DNA of 64,000 bases from Streptomyces sp. A1277 (GCF_004795015.1 NZ_SSBI01000030.1:30773-94772), one strand, 5' to 3'. Positions 43,290-52,523 are shown, numbered from the stretch's first letter. Notes: generated by a model not told the origin, from the letters alone. Numbers and translations are program-made.

Positions 43290-44121
43290 GCTGATTCGTC
43301 CTTGCCGAGGGCCAACAGGTTGTTCAGCCCCTGGGAGAAAGACCAGGTCACAGCGTTTCCACTGTCAGACAGAGGGACTGAAGGGACTGAGTTTTCCAAA
43401 TCGGATCAGAGCCTACAACAGCAGCCTCCGGGTGGGTGGGACTGTTTCCTTCCGCGAGTCCCTTCAGTCCCTTGGCCGTCCACGGGAGTTACGGGCGGCC
43501 GTTCCGCGACCCGGCCCGGCGGCCGGGCGGAGGCCCGGGCGTGTCGGCGAGCGCACCGGCGTCGCGGAGCGAGGGACTGAAGAGGGACCGGAGGGACTGG
43601 ACCCTTTCAGTCCCTCTTCGGTCCCTCCGACAAAACCCCAGGTCAGAGCGTTTTGTGAGGCGAGGCGAGGGACTGAAGGGACTGAGAGTCAGTAGTTATG
43701 AACGGCTCAGGAATACAGGGGGCAAATAAGACGAGAATAGGGGGGTTTGTCTCGCGTACGCGCATACACACGCACCCGTAATGACTGGAACAGGGAAGTT
43801 GAGTCCCTTCAGTCCCTTCGGACCCTCTCCGGCGCCCACCCCAAGCCTCTGACCTGGGGTTTTGCCGGAGGGACCAAAAGGGGACCGAAGGAAGAGGGAC
43901 TGAGGGACTTCAGTCCCCTTCACCCGGGCGACAAAGCCGGCCGAGGGCGCAACTGGGCGGGGCGCCTCCTCGAACTCGTCGGCTCCGTGCTCCGCACGCG
44001 CGCCGGGCCGAGCCCCCGGGCCTGTACCGGACCGCGCCCAGGGACGCCACGAGGCGGCCGCAGTCGAGCACTGGAGTCGTGGCGGCCTGGGTGCGGGTTC
44101 CCTGTCTGCGAGGATGGCGGT
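43290..44121. other. Candidate replication origin with iterons
   Basis: About 830 bases with no convincing gene, between the replication operon and the divergent RsbQ gene. The 18-mer AGGGACTGAAGGGACTGA occurs exactly at 43373-43390 and 43668-43685. Its complement or partial forms recur near 43457-43472, 43571-43588, 43606-43615, 43802-43819 and 43894-43917. A perfect 18-bp inverted repeat pairs 43631-43648 with 43847-43864, and a related sequence is at 43345-43358. Iterons upstream of the initiator gene are typical of a plasmid origin. Regulatory use alone is the alternative. Confidence 0.7.
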
Positions 44122-44934
44122 ATGGATGTGCGCCGGAAAAACCATGTGACGGTGAGCGGACGGGCCGGCGAGCCCGTGGTGATGCTCGCACACGGGTTCG
44201 GGTGCGACCAGAACATGTGGCGTCTGGTGGCGCCGACGCTGGAGCGCGACTTCACCGTCGTTCTCTTCGATCACGTCGGCGCCGGGCGCTCCGACCTGTC
44301 GGCATGGAGCCCGGAGCGCTACTCCACCCTGAACGGCTACGTCGACGACCTGCTGGAGCTGTGCCGGGAGCTGGCCCTGGGCCCGGTGACGTTCGTGGGG
44401 CATTCGGTGAGCGCCATGATGGGGGTGCTGGCCGCCACGCGGGAGCCCGAGGCGTTCGCCGGGCTGGTCCTGCTCGCTCCTTCGCCATGTTTCGTCGACG
44501 ACCCCGAGACCGGCTACCGGGGCGGATTCAGCGCCGGGGACATCGAGGAGCTGCTGGAGTCGCTCGATGCGAACTATCTGGGATGGTCGGGAACGATGGC
44601 CCCGGTCATCATGGGCAACCCGGAGCGGCCCGAGCTGGGCGAGGAGCTGACCAGCAGCTTCTGCCGTACCGACCCGGACATCGCCCGGCTCTTCGCCCGG
44701 GTGACGTTCCTGTCCGACAACCGCGACGACCTCGCCGACGTGGCCGTGCCCACCCTGATCGCCCAGTGTTCCCGCGATGCGATCGCCCCGCCCGAAGTGG
44801 GCGCCTTCGTACATGCCCGGATCCCGGGAAGCCGGCTGGTCACGCTGAACGCGACCGGGCACTGCCCGCAGCTTGCCGCCCCGGAGGAAACCGCCTCCGT
44901 CATCGCCGCGTTCGCGGGAGCCCCCGGACGATGA
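44122..44934 (+). CDS. RsbQ-like alpha/beta hydrolase
   Basis: A 270-residue hydrolase closely fitting RsbQ, which in Bacillus is essential for energy-stress activation of sigma-B through the phosphatase RsbP. The oxyanion loop is LAHGFGCDQNMW, the nucleophile elbow VGHSVSAMMG, and the catalytic His NATGHCPQL. ATG 44122 starts the domain (NHVTVSGRAGEPVVMLAHG). Its stop overlaps the start of the RsbP-like gene (ATGA), so the Bacillus pairing is preserved. It presumably makes or relays a small ligand to the PAS domain next door. Confidence 0.9.
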   Translation: MDVRRKNHVTVSGRAGEPVVMLAHGFGCDQNMWRLVAPTLERDFTVVLFDHVGAGRSDLSAWSPERYSTLNGYVDDLLELCRELALGPVTFVGHSVSAMMGVLAATREPEAFAGLVLLAPSPCFVDDPETGYRGGFSAGDIEELLESLDANYLGWSGTMAPVIMGNPERPELGEELTSSFCRTDPDIARLFARVTFLSDNRDDLADVAVPTLIAQCSRDAIAPPEVGAFVHARIPGSRLVTLNATGHCPQLAAPEETASVIAAFAGAPGR

Positions 44935-46187
44935 GCGGTACCGACGGCGATGCGGACGCCCCGGCGGAGGACGCCGTGTCGGCGATCGAACCGGCGCAGC
45001 TCTCCGCCCTGCTGGAGGACAGCGTCGAGGACCTGTACGAGCACGCCCCGTGCGGCTATCTCTCCACCCTGCTCGACGGCCGGATCGCAAAGGTCAACAC
45101 CACCCTGCTGGACTGGCTCGGCTACCGGCGCGACGACCTCGTAGGCCGCAAACACTTCTCCGACCTGCTCACCGTCGGCGGACGTCTCTACCACGAGACC
45201 CACTTCGCCCCGCTGCTGCGGATGCAGGGCGAGATCAGAGGCATCGCCCTGGAACTGAAGGCCGCCGACGACACACGCCTGCCCGTTCTGGTCACTTCCA
45301 CCGTCAAAACAGGCACCGACGGACAACCGTTGCTGATCCGCACCACCGTCTTCGACGCACGCGACCGCCGTGCCTACGAGACCGAGCTGCTGCGCGCCCG
45401 GCAGGAATCGGAACGGGAACGCGAGCGCCTGATGACCCTGAACGCCACGCTGCAGAAGACTCTGCTCCCGCCGACCCTGGTGGACGTACCCGGCCTGGAC
45501 GTAGCCGCTTACTACCACGTGGCCTCCGTCGACGAGGTCGGCGGCGACTTCTACGATCTCTTCCCCCTCGCGGCCGGCACCTGGGGCCTGTTCCTGGGCG
45601 ACGTGTGCGGCAAGGGCGCCGCAGCCGCGGCCGTCACCTCCCTGGCCCGCTACACCCTGCGCGCCGCCGCCGTATACGACGCCGACCCGGTGAGCGTGCT
45701 CGGCAACCTGAACACCGTCCTCAACCACGAGTTCAACGGCGCCGACCCACGATTCTGCACGGTCGTCTTCGGCCTCCTCACCCCCGACCCCGTCCAGGGC
45801 GGCTTCCACATCACGCTGGCCGGCGGCGGCCACCCCCCGGCCCTCCTGATGCGCGCCGATGCCACTGCCGACTTCCTGCCCACCCCCGGCGGACAGCTCA
45901 TGGGCGTCCTGCCCGACGCCCACATCGCCACCGCCACCCTCCACCTCGCCCCCGGCGACACCCTCCTCCTGTACACCGACGGCCTCACCGAAGCCCACAC
46001 CGACGGCAAAACCCGCTACGGCGACGACGCCCTCCTCGACTTCGGCCGAACCCTGGCCCCGACCACCGCCTCGGACACCATCGACGCGGTCCGCGACCTC
46101 CTCGGCACCTTCGGCCAGGGCGTCGACGACGACACCGCCGTTCTCGCAGTCCACGTGCCCCGACCCAGCAGTGAAGAGCAACAGTGA
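44931..46187 (+). CDS. PAS-PP2C phosphatase (RsbP-like)
   Basis: A 418-residue regulator. The PAS domain is at about residues 30-140 (APCGYLSTLLDGRIAKVNTT, GRKHFSDLLTVGG), then a short coiled coil (RRAYETELLRARQESERER), then a SpoIIE-like PP2C phosphatase at 175-412 with EVGGDFYDLF, LGDVCGKGAAAAAV and GVDDDTAVLAV, whose aspartates bind metal. It should dephosphorylate the STAS protein encoded next in response to the RsbQ-dependent signal. It overlaps both neighbours by 4 bases. Confidence 0.93.
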   Translation: MSGTDGDADAPAEDAVSAIEPAQLSALLEDSVEDLYEHAPCGYLSTLLDGRIAKVNTTLLDWLGYRRDDLVGRKHFSDLLTVGGRLYHETHFAPLLRMQGEIRGIALELKAADDTRLPVLVTSTVKTGTDGQPLLIRTTVFDARDRRAYETELLRARQESERERERLMTLNATLQKTLLPPTLVDVPGLDVAAYYHVASVDEVGGDFYDLFPLAAGTWGLFLGDVCGKGAAAAAVTSLARYTLRAAAVYDADPVSVLGNLNTVLNHEFNGADPRFCTVVFGLLTPDPVQGGFHITLAGGGHPPALLMRADATADFLPTPGGQLMGVLPDAHIATATLHLAPGDTLLLYTDGLTEAHTDGKTRYGDDALLDFGRTLAPTTASDTIDAVRDLLGTFGQGVDDDTAVLAVHVPRPSSEEQQ

Positions 46188-46543
46188 CCAAGCAACTGAC
46201 CCTGGCCACCCGCACCACTCCAGCCGGTGCCGTCATCGAACTGGCGGGGGAGCTGGACTACGACACCGCACCCGAAATCCGCGCCGCCCTGCCCGGCCTC
46301 GACCTGCGCCCCGGCCAGCAACTCGTCCTCGACCTCGGCGGCCTCACCTTCTGCGACTCCAGCGGCATCACCGTACTGATCGCGGCCCGCAACCGTGCCC
46401 TGGCCGCGAAAGCGACCATCGCCCTGGCCGCTGTACCCGAGCGCATCAGAAGGGTCTTCCGCATCGTCGGCCTGGAGCAGGTCTTCCCCGCCCACCCCAC
46501 CGCTCAGGACGCCGAAGCCGCCTGGTGCTCCCCGGCCGACTGA
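46184..46543 (+). CDS. STAS anti-anti-sigma factor (RsbV-like)
   Basis: A 119-residue STAS protein: GAVIELAGELDYDTAPEIR, LVLDLGGLTFCDSSGITVLI and RIRRVFRIVGLEQVFPAHP. The regulatory phosphorylation site is a serine in CDSSGI. When dephosphorylated by the preceding phosphatase it would bind an anti-sigma kinase and free a sigma factor. Neither a kinase (RsbW type) nor a sigma factor is in the window, so the module must act on host partners. The GTG start overlaps the upstream stop. Confidence 0.92.
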   Translation: MTKQLTLATRTTPAGAVIELAGELDYDTAPEIRAALPGLDLRPGQQLVLDLGGLTFCDSSGITVLIAARNRALAAKATIALAAVPERIRRVFRIVGLEQVFPAHPTAQDAEAAWCSPAD

Positions 46544-46559
46544 CCCGGCGTCGTGAAGG

Positions 46560-47162
46560 TCACGGCCCGCGCCAGACGTTGGCAAAGGCCGCGTTCTCGA
46601 TGGAGCGCCTCTGGCGTACGGCCTCCAGCTCCATCACCGCGTCGTGGACCCCGGCCACCACGACCGTCACCTCGTCACCGAGGCCGGCCTCGTCGTCGGC
46701 CCGGCCGTCGTCGATGCCCACGGCCGAGGCAAGCGCGACCAGAACGGGCTCCCCCTCCTGCCAGCGGGCGGCCGCCCGGCTGCCCGCTGGCGTATCGACC
46801 ATTTCCACGCGCTCCGTGCCGAAGGAAAACCGGCGTCCCCGCTTCGGGGACAGCTCGCCGTCCGCTTCCAGGGCGGCCTGGTACGCGGCCGAGAGGTCAC
46901 GGCCCCGGCGCCACAGCCAGTCCTCGATCCGCTCATGGGGCTCCTGCCGGGAGAGCGCCGCCGCAGCCTCGGCCATGAGCCGGTCGTCCGGCTCCGCCGG
47001 ATCCCCCACGACGATGCGGTCGCCGTCCACACCGACCGCTCCCGTGCCGATGAGGTCGATCAGTTCAGCCCCCGCGAGTGCCAGCGAGAGGTCGCCCTGC
47101 CCGACGGAACGCTCCGCCTTCGGGTCCATAGCGGTGATGAACAGGTCTTTCGCCGTGGTCAT
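46560..47162 (-). CDS. GPP34 family protein
   Basis: A 200-residue protein of the GOLPH3/VPS74-like family common in actinomycetes. Blocks include KDLFITAMDPKAERSVGQGD, LALAGAELIDLIGTGAVGVDGDRI and LSAAYQAALEADGELS. Eukaryotic relatives bind phosphatidylinositol phosphate. The bacterial function is unknown. ATG 47162 follows GAGGGGAGC. It faces the STAS gene tail to tail, with 16 bases between. Confidence 0.85.
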   Translation of the reverse strand: MTTAKDLFITAMDPKAERSVGQGDLSLALAGAELIDLIGTGAVGVDGDRIVVGDPAEPDDRLMAEAAAALSRQEPHERIEDWLWRRGRDLSAAYQAALEADGELSPKRGRRFSFGTERVEMVDTPAGSRAAARWQEGEPVLVALASAVGIDDGRADDEAGLGDEVTVVVAGVHDAVMELEAVRQRRSIENAAFANVWRGP

Positions 47163-47360
47163 GAACGGCTCCCCTCGCAGACGTCGCCGGAGCTGTGCCC
47201 CTGCCGACCTGGCCCGTGCCCGCCGGTCGGTCCACCGGCGGGCACGACTGTCACGATCAGTATCGCCCCACCGGACGGCGGCCGACAGCGACCCGGACAG
47301 CGCGTCACTCCTCCAGTCGCGGGCCACGGCCAGGCACTTGAACGCTGATAAGTTCCTCCG

Positions 47361-47905
47361 ATGAGCGAGCAACTGCCCAGCGGCGGTATCGAGCTGTCAC
47401 CCGACGAGATCGATGACCTCGACGCCAGGTGGTCGTCCTCCTGGACTCCGAACGAGGTCGCGCAGCAGCTGGCCGGGATCCGCGCGCCCTGGTACATGGC
47501 CGCGGGCTGGGCGCTGGACCTGTTCCTGGGCAGGCAGACGCGCATTCACGGCGACATCGAGATCGCGGTCCCGGACGCGGGCTTTCCCCAGGTCCGTCAG
47601 CGCTTTCCCGGATACACCTTCGACGCGGCAGGCAGCGGCCGGGTCCGGCGCCCGAACTGGTACTGCTGTTCAAGGCCAAGCACGCCCGCGCCCTGGTGCT
47701 CGCCGCGCTCGGCGGGGACGGCCCGCGTCACGGCGAGGCCACCGTCGGCGAACCGCAGACCATGCGCTTCTCCGAGCTGTCACGCCGGATCTCGGGGGTG
47801 AGCCAGAAGATGCTGACGCAGACATTGCGCGCACTCGGACGACCACGCACAGAGCGAGGCCGCCGGCTGACCCGAAGGCCAGTGCTCCGACCGCACACCT
47901 TGGCC
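47361..47905 (+). pseudogene. Nucleotidyltransferase remnant joined to an HxlR regulator remnant
   Basis: The frame from ATG 47361 encodes the start of an aminoglycoside-adenylyltransferase-like nucleotidyltransferase (WYMAAGWALDLFLGRQTRIH, GDIEIAVPDAGF). Near 47,640-47,655 the sense moves to another frame (PELVLLFKAKHAR). At about 47,690 this merges into a fragment of an HxlR-type winged helix (ALVLAALGGDGP, MRFSELSRRISGVSQKMLTQ). Neither protein is complete. The locus looks like a fusion of two decayed genes by deletion. Confidence 0.75.
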
Positions 47906-47971
47906 GGGTTGAGCGGGTGTGGGGCCATCGGTGCCGGCTGACTGACCGAGGCGTCCGCCTATACTCGGCCC

Positions 47972-48613
47972 GTGCAGCCGCCTCGCGACAGCAGCGATCC
48001 GTTGATCAGGGCGTTCCCGGCCGAGCTCGCAAGCGATGCCGGGGCAGCCCTGGCGGTCATGCCTGATCCTCGGCTCCAGCCGCATGCCTCGTTCTCGGTC
48101 GCTGTGGAGGGCCGGCAGGTTTTGATCCCCGGGCGCCTCTACAACGACGAGCCGCCGACCGACGCGGTGGCGTCGCTTTCGTCGCGCCAACGGCAGCTTC
48201 TGCACTGCCTGTACTCAAGGCACTGCGACGGGATGGTCAGACAGCGCCACCTGGAGAAGGTCGCCGGCTCGACGGACCCATGGGTCGTCCCCTTCGTCGT
48301 GCAGCTGGTTGGCGAGTACGTCCTGGAGATCCTGGTCGTCATCCGCGACGAGCTCCGCGACCTCGCCACGCCCGGCACCTGCGGCCACCGCGCTTACGGG
48401 CAGTTCATCATGGACAACCCCGCCTTCTTCGCGCGCACCCAACGACGGGCCGTGAGCTACTGGAACTGCTACTACCGGGGCTCCTACGCGAGTTTCCAGG
48501 GCTACCCGGGGTGCACTCTCCTTGACCTCCTACGGTCCGCCGCCTCCGACAGGGCAGGGCATCCCTGGCCCAACCTCACCCCAGCCGGTGCCAGGGTGGA
48601 CGGCTACTGCTAG
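47972..48613 (+). CDS. Conserved hypothetical protein
   Basis: A 213-residue protein with GTG start at 47972 that I cannot assign to a family. It has a compact, mostly helical middle (QRQLLHCLYSRHCDGMVRQR, PWVVPFVVQLVGEYVLEILV) and an aromatic-rich end (RAVSYWNCYYRGSYASFQGY). There is no signal peptide and no membrane helix beyond a weak hydrophobic stretch. Codon bias is good, so it is probably expressed. The neighbours give no clue. Confidence 0.6.
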   Translation: MQPPRDSSDPLIRAFPAELASDAGAALAVMPDPRLQPHASFSVAVEGRQVLIPGRLYNDEPPTDAVASLSSRQRQLLHCLYSRHCDGMVRQRHLEKVAGSTDPWVVPFVVQLVGEYVLEILVVIRDELRDLATPGTCGHRAYGQFIMDNPAFFARTQRRAVSYWNCYYRGSYASFQGYPGCTLLDLLRSAASDRAGHPWPNLTPAGARVDGYC

Positions 48614-48904
48614 GGCCTGTCCGGCGGATCTTCGTGGAGCAGCCCGCGGCGTCTGGTCCGACGCCAACCCGTACGGCACCTTCCGCCTGAACATGGTCAA
48701 GCGGCTCGATCTGAGGCTGACCGCTGCCGTACCCCGTCCCCGCACCCCGGCGGACACCGCCGACCGATCGGGTACGGGGACACAAGGAAGGGCTTCGCTG
48801 ATCTCACCGGCCCCCGGATGAACGAGGCCGGGTGGCCGGACGTTCGACCCGGCGGCTCTCGGTTTCAAGGTGCTGTCCTGGCCGGGTCACGGCCAGTGGG
48901 GCGG
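48614..48904. other. Gene-free stretch with a short coding remnant
   Basis: About 290 bases. One frame reads GVWSDANPYGTFRLNMVKRL near 48,647-48,706, which looks like the tail of a lost protein. No start, ribosome site or longer frame supports a functional gene. Confidence 0.4.
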
Positions 48905-49135
48905 TCAGGCGTCGCTGGTGCCGGTCGGTGCCGCCTCGCCGAGCATGGCGAGGGTCAGCACGTTGCCGGAGACGCCCCAGCCGCCGTCGGCGACCTCTTC
49001 CACCAGCACCATGGTGTTGTTGCGGGCGCGCTCGCCGTAGAGCTCGACGTACAGCTCGGTGGTGCGGGTGACGATCTCCTCCTTCTGCTTCGGGGTGAGG
49101 GTCTTCTCGGGGACCTTGAAGTTCGCGAAAGGCAT
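48905..49135 (-). CDS. 4-oxalocrotonate tautomerase family protein
   Basis: A 76-residue tautomerase. The initiator Met is followed directly by the catalytic proline (MPFANFKVPEKTLTPKQKEE). The rest fits the beta-alpha-beta fold (IVTRTTELYVELYGERARNN, TMVLVEEVADGGWGVSG). GAGGAACG precedes the ATG. It lies downstream of two leftward SDR genes, so all three may form one operon acting on a small carbonyl compound. Confidence 0.85.
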   Translation of the reverse strand: MPFANFKVPEKTLTPKQKEEIVTRTTELYVELYGERARNNTMVLVEEVADGGWGVSGNVLTLAMLGEAAPTGTSDA

Positions 49136-49153
49136 GGCTGGTCGTTCCTCTTC

Positions 49154-50080
49154 TCAATGGGGCGTTACAGGGAGCTGCCTGCGGTGAGCAGGCTGTCCAG
49201 TCCGATGCGGCGGAAGAAGTCGGCGCGGACGCGGTCGGTCGGCGACCGCGGAGACGACTTCGCTGCCGTCCCGGCTGGGGTCTATGTGGGTGCGCAGGGG
49301 CCGGGTGCCTTGCTCCATCGCGACCAGGCGCGCGACGGCTTCAGCGACCTCGGCCACATCGGCGTCCGAAGGGACGAGCACGGCCAGGCGCTTGCCCAGA
49401 TCGTCCATCAGGGGGCGGTGACGCCGGTCGTAGAGTTCCGCACGGTCGGTGTCGGCGGGGGCGCCCGCGTTGGCGAAGTGGCGGGTGCCGGTGGTGAACG
49501 CACCGGGCACCACGATCGCGGTGTCGATGCCGAACGGGAGCACCTCGGCGGCGTAACTGACGGCCACGGCGTCCATCGCGGCCTTGGCGGCGAAGTACGG
49601 GGCCAGAAACGGGGGGCAGCCGCCGCGGCTGCTGGAGCTGCCGATCCACACCAGCAGCCCCGAGCCCTGCTCGCGCAACTTCGGCAGGGCGGCTCGGTTG
49701 ACGCGCTGGGTGCCCAGGACGTTCACGTCGTACACGTCTGCGAACTGCTCGGTGGTGAACGCCTCGGCGGCGCCCAGGACCATGTGCCCGGCGTTGTGCA
49801 CGACCACGTCCAGCCGGCCGCGCTCGGCGAAGATCCGGTCGACTGCGGCGTCGACGGAGTCCTGGGAGGTCACGTCCAGCTCGACGGCGTGCACGTCGGC
49901 CTGGTGGTCGGTGCCGTAGCGCGTCAGGCCGGCCACCGCGGTCGCGTTGCGGGTCGTGGTCCGGCGGATGCCCGCGTACACGGTGTGACCGGCGCGGGCC
50001 AGAGCGCGCACGGAGAGCGCCCCGATACCGCTGGAGGCCCCGGTGACCAGGATGACCTTCCCGCTGTCGTCGTTTTTCAC
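49154..50080 (-). CDS. SDR oxidoreductase with a shifted C-terminus
   Basis: A short-chain dehydrogenase of 308 codons. It shows TGASSGIG, NAGHMVLG, a catalytic Tyr/Lys in APYFAAKAAMDA, and VVPGAFTTGTRH. GTG 50080 begins KNDDSGKVILVTG. Near 49,234-49,242 the coding strand has a tandem GACC duplication. Without the extra four bases the frame would end ADRVRADFFRRIGLDSLLTA with TAA at 49165-49167, a normal tail for the family. As it stands the last 27 residues are replaced by a Pro/Arg-rich tail. The enzyme core is intact. Confidence 0.8.
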   Translation of the reverse strand: MKNDDSGKVILVTGASSGIGALSVRALARAGHTVYAGIRRTTTRNATAVAGLTRYGTDHQADVHAVELDVTSQDSVDAAVDRIFAERGRLDVVVHNAGHMVLGAAEAFTTEQFADVYDVNVLGTQRVNRAALPKLREQGSGLLVWIGSSSSRGGCPPFLAPYFAAKAAMDAVAVSYAAEVLPFGIDTAIVVPGAFTTGTRHFANAGAPADTDRAELYDRRHRPLMDDLGKRLAVLVPSDADVAEVAEAVARLVAMEQGTRPLRTHIDPSRDGSEVVSAVADRPRPRRLLPPHRTGQPAHRRQLPVTPH

Positions 50081-50121
50081 GATAGGGCCTTTCGTTGACC
50101 GATGGAGTGGCCGCGGGCGGT

Positions 50122-50904
50122 TCAGATGATCCCACCGTTGGCGCGGACGACCTGTCCGTTGATCCAGTGGCCGGCCGGTGCGGCCAGGAACGCCACGACC
50201 TCGGCGATGTCGGCCGGGGTACCGAGGCGCTCCAGCGGAGGCTGGGCGGCCAGGCGGGCGATGGTCTCCTCGTCCTTGCCGTCCAGGAACAGGTCGGTGG
50301 CCGTGGGGCCGGGTGCGACGGCGTTGGCGGTGACGTCCCGGCCCCGCAGCTCCCGGGCCAGGATCAGCGTCAGCGCCTCGACCGCGCCCTTGCCGGCGGC
50401 GTACGCGCCGTAGCCCGGGAAGGCGAGCCCCACCACGGACGTGGAGAACGTCACGATCGCGCCGCCGGGGCGCACCCGGCGGGCGGCCTGCTGGACGACG
50501 ACGAACGTGCCGCGGATGTTGGTGCGGTGCAGGTCGTCCAGGACGGCCAGGTCCAGCTCGGCGATCGGTGCCAGGTGCATCCGCCCGGCCGCGTGCACGA
50601 CGACGTCGACCCCGCCGAACTCTGCTTCGGCCGTGTCGAACAGGGCCGCGACCGCGTGTTCGTCGGCGACGTCGGCGCGTACCGCGACCGCCCGGCCACC
50701 ACCGGCGACGGCCTCCTTCACGGCTGCCTCGGCCTCGTCCCGGTTGCCGGCGTAGCCGACCACGACGGCGTACCCGTCGGCGGCCAGCCGGCCGACGGTC
50801 CGGCGGCCGATGCCGCGCGAACCGCCGGTGACGATCGCGACACGGGGTGAGACGGAGGGCTGGGCCGAGGCAGCGGTCCCGTCGAGGGCGGTGGGGATAG
50901 GCAT
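50122..50904 (-). CDS. SDR oxidoreductase
   Basis: A 260-residue classical SDR: VTGGSRGIG (cofactor), HAAGRMHL, Ser in FSTSVVG, Tyr/Lys in YGAYAAGKGAVEAL, NAVAPGPTATDLFL, and the C-terminal INGQVVRANGGII. ATG 50904. It is the first gene of the leftward SDR-SDR-tautomerase group and is divergent from an XRE regulator gene 159 bases away, a frequent actinomycete arrangement in which the regulator controls the SDR. Confidence 0.93.
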   Translation of the reverse strand: MPIPTALDGTAASAQPSVSPRVAIVTGGSRGIGRRTVGRLAADGYAVVVGYAGNRDEAEAAVKEAVAGGGRAVAVRADVADEHAVAALFDTAEAEFGGVDVVVHAAGRMHLAPIAELDLAVLDDLHRTNIRGTFVVVQQAARRVRPGGAIVTFSTSVVGLAFPGYGAYAAGKGAVEALTLILARELRGRDVTANAVAPGPTATDLFLDGKDEETIARLAAQPPLERLGTPADIAEVVAFLAAPAGHWINGQVVRANGGII

Positions 50905-51062
50905 GGCTGACTCCTGTGGTGGGTGGGGGCGGGGCCGCGGCTTTGCCGTTGCCCTGCTGCGCCCTCCACGATCGGCCGGTCCTCCGTCCCCAGCCAGGGC
51001 TGCGTCTACCCAGGGGATGCCACCCCCTGGCTGCGCTCCGGCGTACGAGCGACCATGGAGGG

Positions 51063-51968
51063 GTGAACCTCCCAGAACTCGGCGCCTTCCTCAGGACACG
51101 CCGCGACCGCATCCGCCCCGCCGAGGTCGGTCTCCCTCAAGGCCCGCGCCGGCGCGTCCCCGGGCTGCGCCGCGAGGAAGTCGCCCAGCTGGCAGGACTG
51201 TCGGCCGACTACTACACCGAGCTGGAACGCGGCAGCAAGAAGAACGGGGTGCAGCCGTCGGCCCAGACCCTGGCCGCCCTCGCCCGGGCCCTGCGCCTGA
51301 ACGGCGACGAGCGCGACCACCTGTTCCACCTGGCCGAACGGCCGGTCCCCCCGTCCGTACACGGACCATCGGCACACGTGCAGCCCGCGCTCCTCGGACT
51401 CCTGGACCGGCTGTCCAACACACCCGCGCGCGTTATCACCGATCTGCACGAAACCCTGGTGGAGAACGACCTGGCCCTGACCCTGCTCGGCAAGTCCCCG
51501 GCACACCGAGGCCCGTCGGCGAGCTTCGTCTACCGCTGGTTCACCGACCCGCAGGCGCGCGAGATCTACCCGCCCGAGGACCACCCGCAGCACTCCCGGG
51601 TGTTCGTGGCCGATCTCCAGGCAGCGGCCGCCCGGCGTGGCCGGGACGCGGAGGTCACGAAGATGGTCGCCGTGCTGCGCCGCCGCAGCCAGGAGTTCGC
51701 AGCCCTCTGGGACACCCACGACGTCGCGGTGCGCCGCATGGACCACAAGAGGATCGTCCACCCCATGCTCGGCGTCATCGAACTCGATTGCCACAACCTC
51801 CTCAGCGAGGACGGACGCCAACGCCTGCTGTGGTTCACCGCTCCGCCCGGAAGCCCGGGAGCCGAGCAACTGGAACTGCTGTCCGTCGTAGGAACCCAGG
51901 AGCTGAGCGTTACGGAGGACATGGCACCGGAGAGGCTGTCCGCGGCGGAATCCGGACCGCGGCGCTGA
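51063..51968 (+). CDS. XRE/MmyB-type transcriptional regulator
   Basis: A 301-residue regulator. The N-terminal HTH is GLRREEVAQLAGLSADYYTE followed by LERG. The C-terminal domain is of the MmyB type, a ligand-binding PAS-like fold (RWFTDPQAREIYPPEDHP, LWDTHDVAVRRMDHKRIVHP). GTG 51063 gives the conserved beginning (NLPELGAFLRTRRDRIRP). It probably represses the divergent SDR gene until a ligand, possibly a fatty acid or other small molecule, binds. Confidence 0.92.
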   Translation: MNLPELGAFLRTRRDRIRPAEVGLPQGPRRRVPGLRREEVAQLAGLSADYYTELERGSKKNGVQPSAQTLAALARALRLNGDERDHLFHLAERPVPPSVHGPSAHVQPALLGLLDRLSNTPARVITDLHETLVENDLALTLLGKSPAHRGPSASFVYRWFTDPQAREIYPPEDHPQHSRVFVADLQAAAARRGRDAEVTKMVAVLRRRSQEFAALWDTHDVAVRRMDHKRIVHPMLGVIELDCHNLLSEDGRQRLLWFTAPPGSPGAEQLELLSVVGTQELSVTEDMAPERLSAAESGPRR

Positions 51969-52523
51969 CCCGCGCCGCAGAGGGAGGGCCGCCTTCCCTG
52001 CGGGGCGTGGCGGCCCTGTCCCCGCGGAGATGTGCCCTTCGGCCCGGGGCTCAGCGTGCCGACCCCCGCCGTACGCAAGCCGGGGTCGGTGTGGACCGAG
52101 CTGTCCCGGCCGGTGAGTGCCGGCGCCGAACCGGTCGGACACGTCCGCCCCGGTTACGTACGGGCCTCGACCGCCCGGCAGTCCCTCGACGCACGGCTCG
52201 CCTCGGGGTGACCCGGGCCTGCTCGGAGAAGATCTGTGCCCGGTGCCCGGTGCCCGGTGCACGCCGCCTGCCGCCCGCCGCGCGCCGCCCACCGCCCCGA
52301 GCTGGAGGCCGTACGCCTGTTCGTCCATGCCGCCCGGATCTCGGCGGGTCGCCTCCCGACCGAACAAGGTGTCCAGCAGCTCAGCCTCGACGCGCACGAT
52401 GACAAAGCCCGCGCCCTCGAAGCTGCCCCTGACCAGGCCGGGGCGGCGTCCATAAGAATTTCGTAAGGCATTTGGCGTGAGGCCGAATCTTTGGGGCAGG
52501 GGATGTCTCGGAGGTTGATAATC
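51969..52523. other. Gene-free stretch
   Basis: About 550 bases after the regulator. There are open frames on both strands, but none has a credible start, domain or consistent codon pattern. A short run of CGGTGCC(C) repeats lies at 52238-52260. I see no RNA gene or clear hairpin here. Confidence 0.4.

Noticed and set aside
43373..43920. A CRISPR-like array formed by the repeated GGGACTGAAGGGACTGA sequence
   Set aside because: Spacing is irregular, the repeats occur in both orientations, spacers are not uniform and no cas gene is present; iterons of a plasmid origin fit better.
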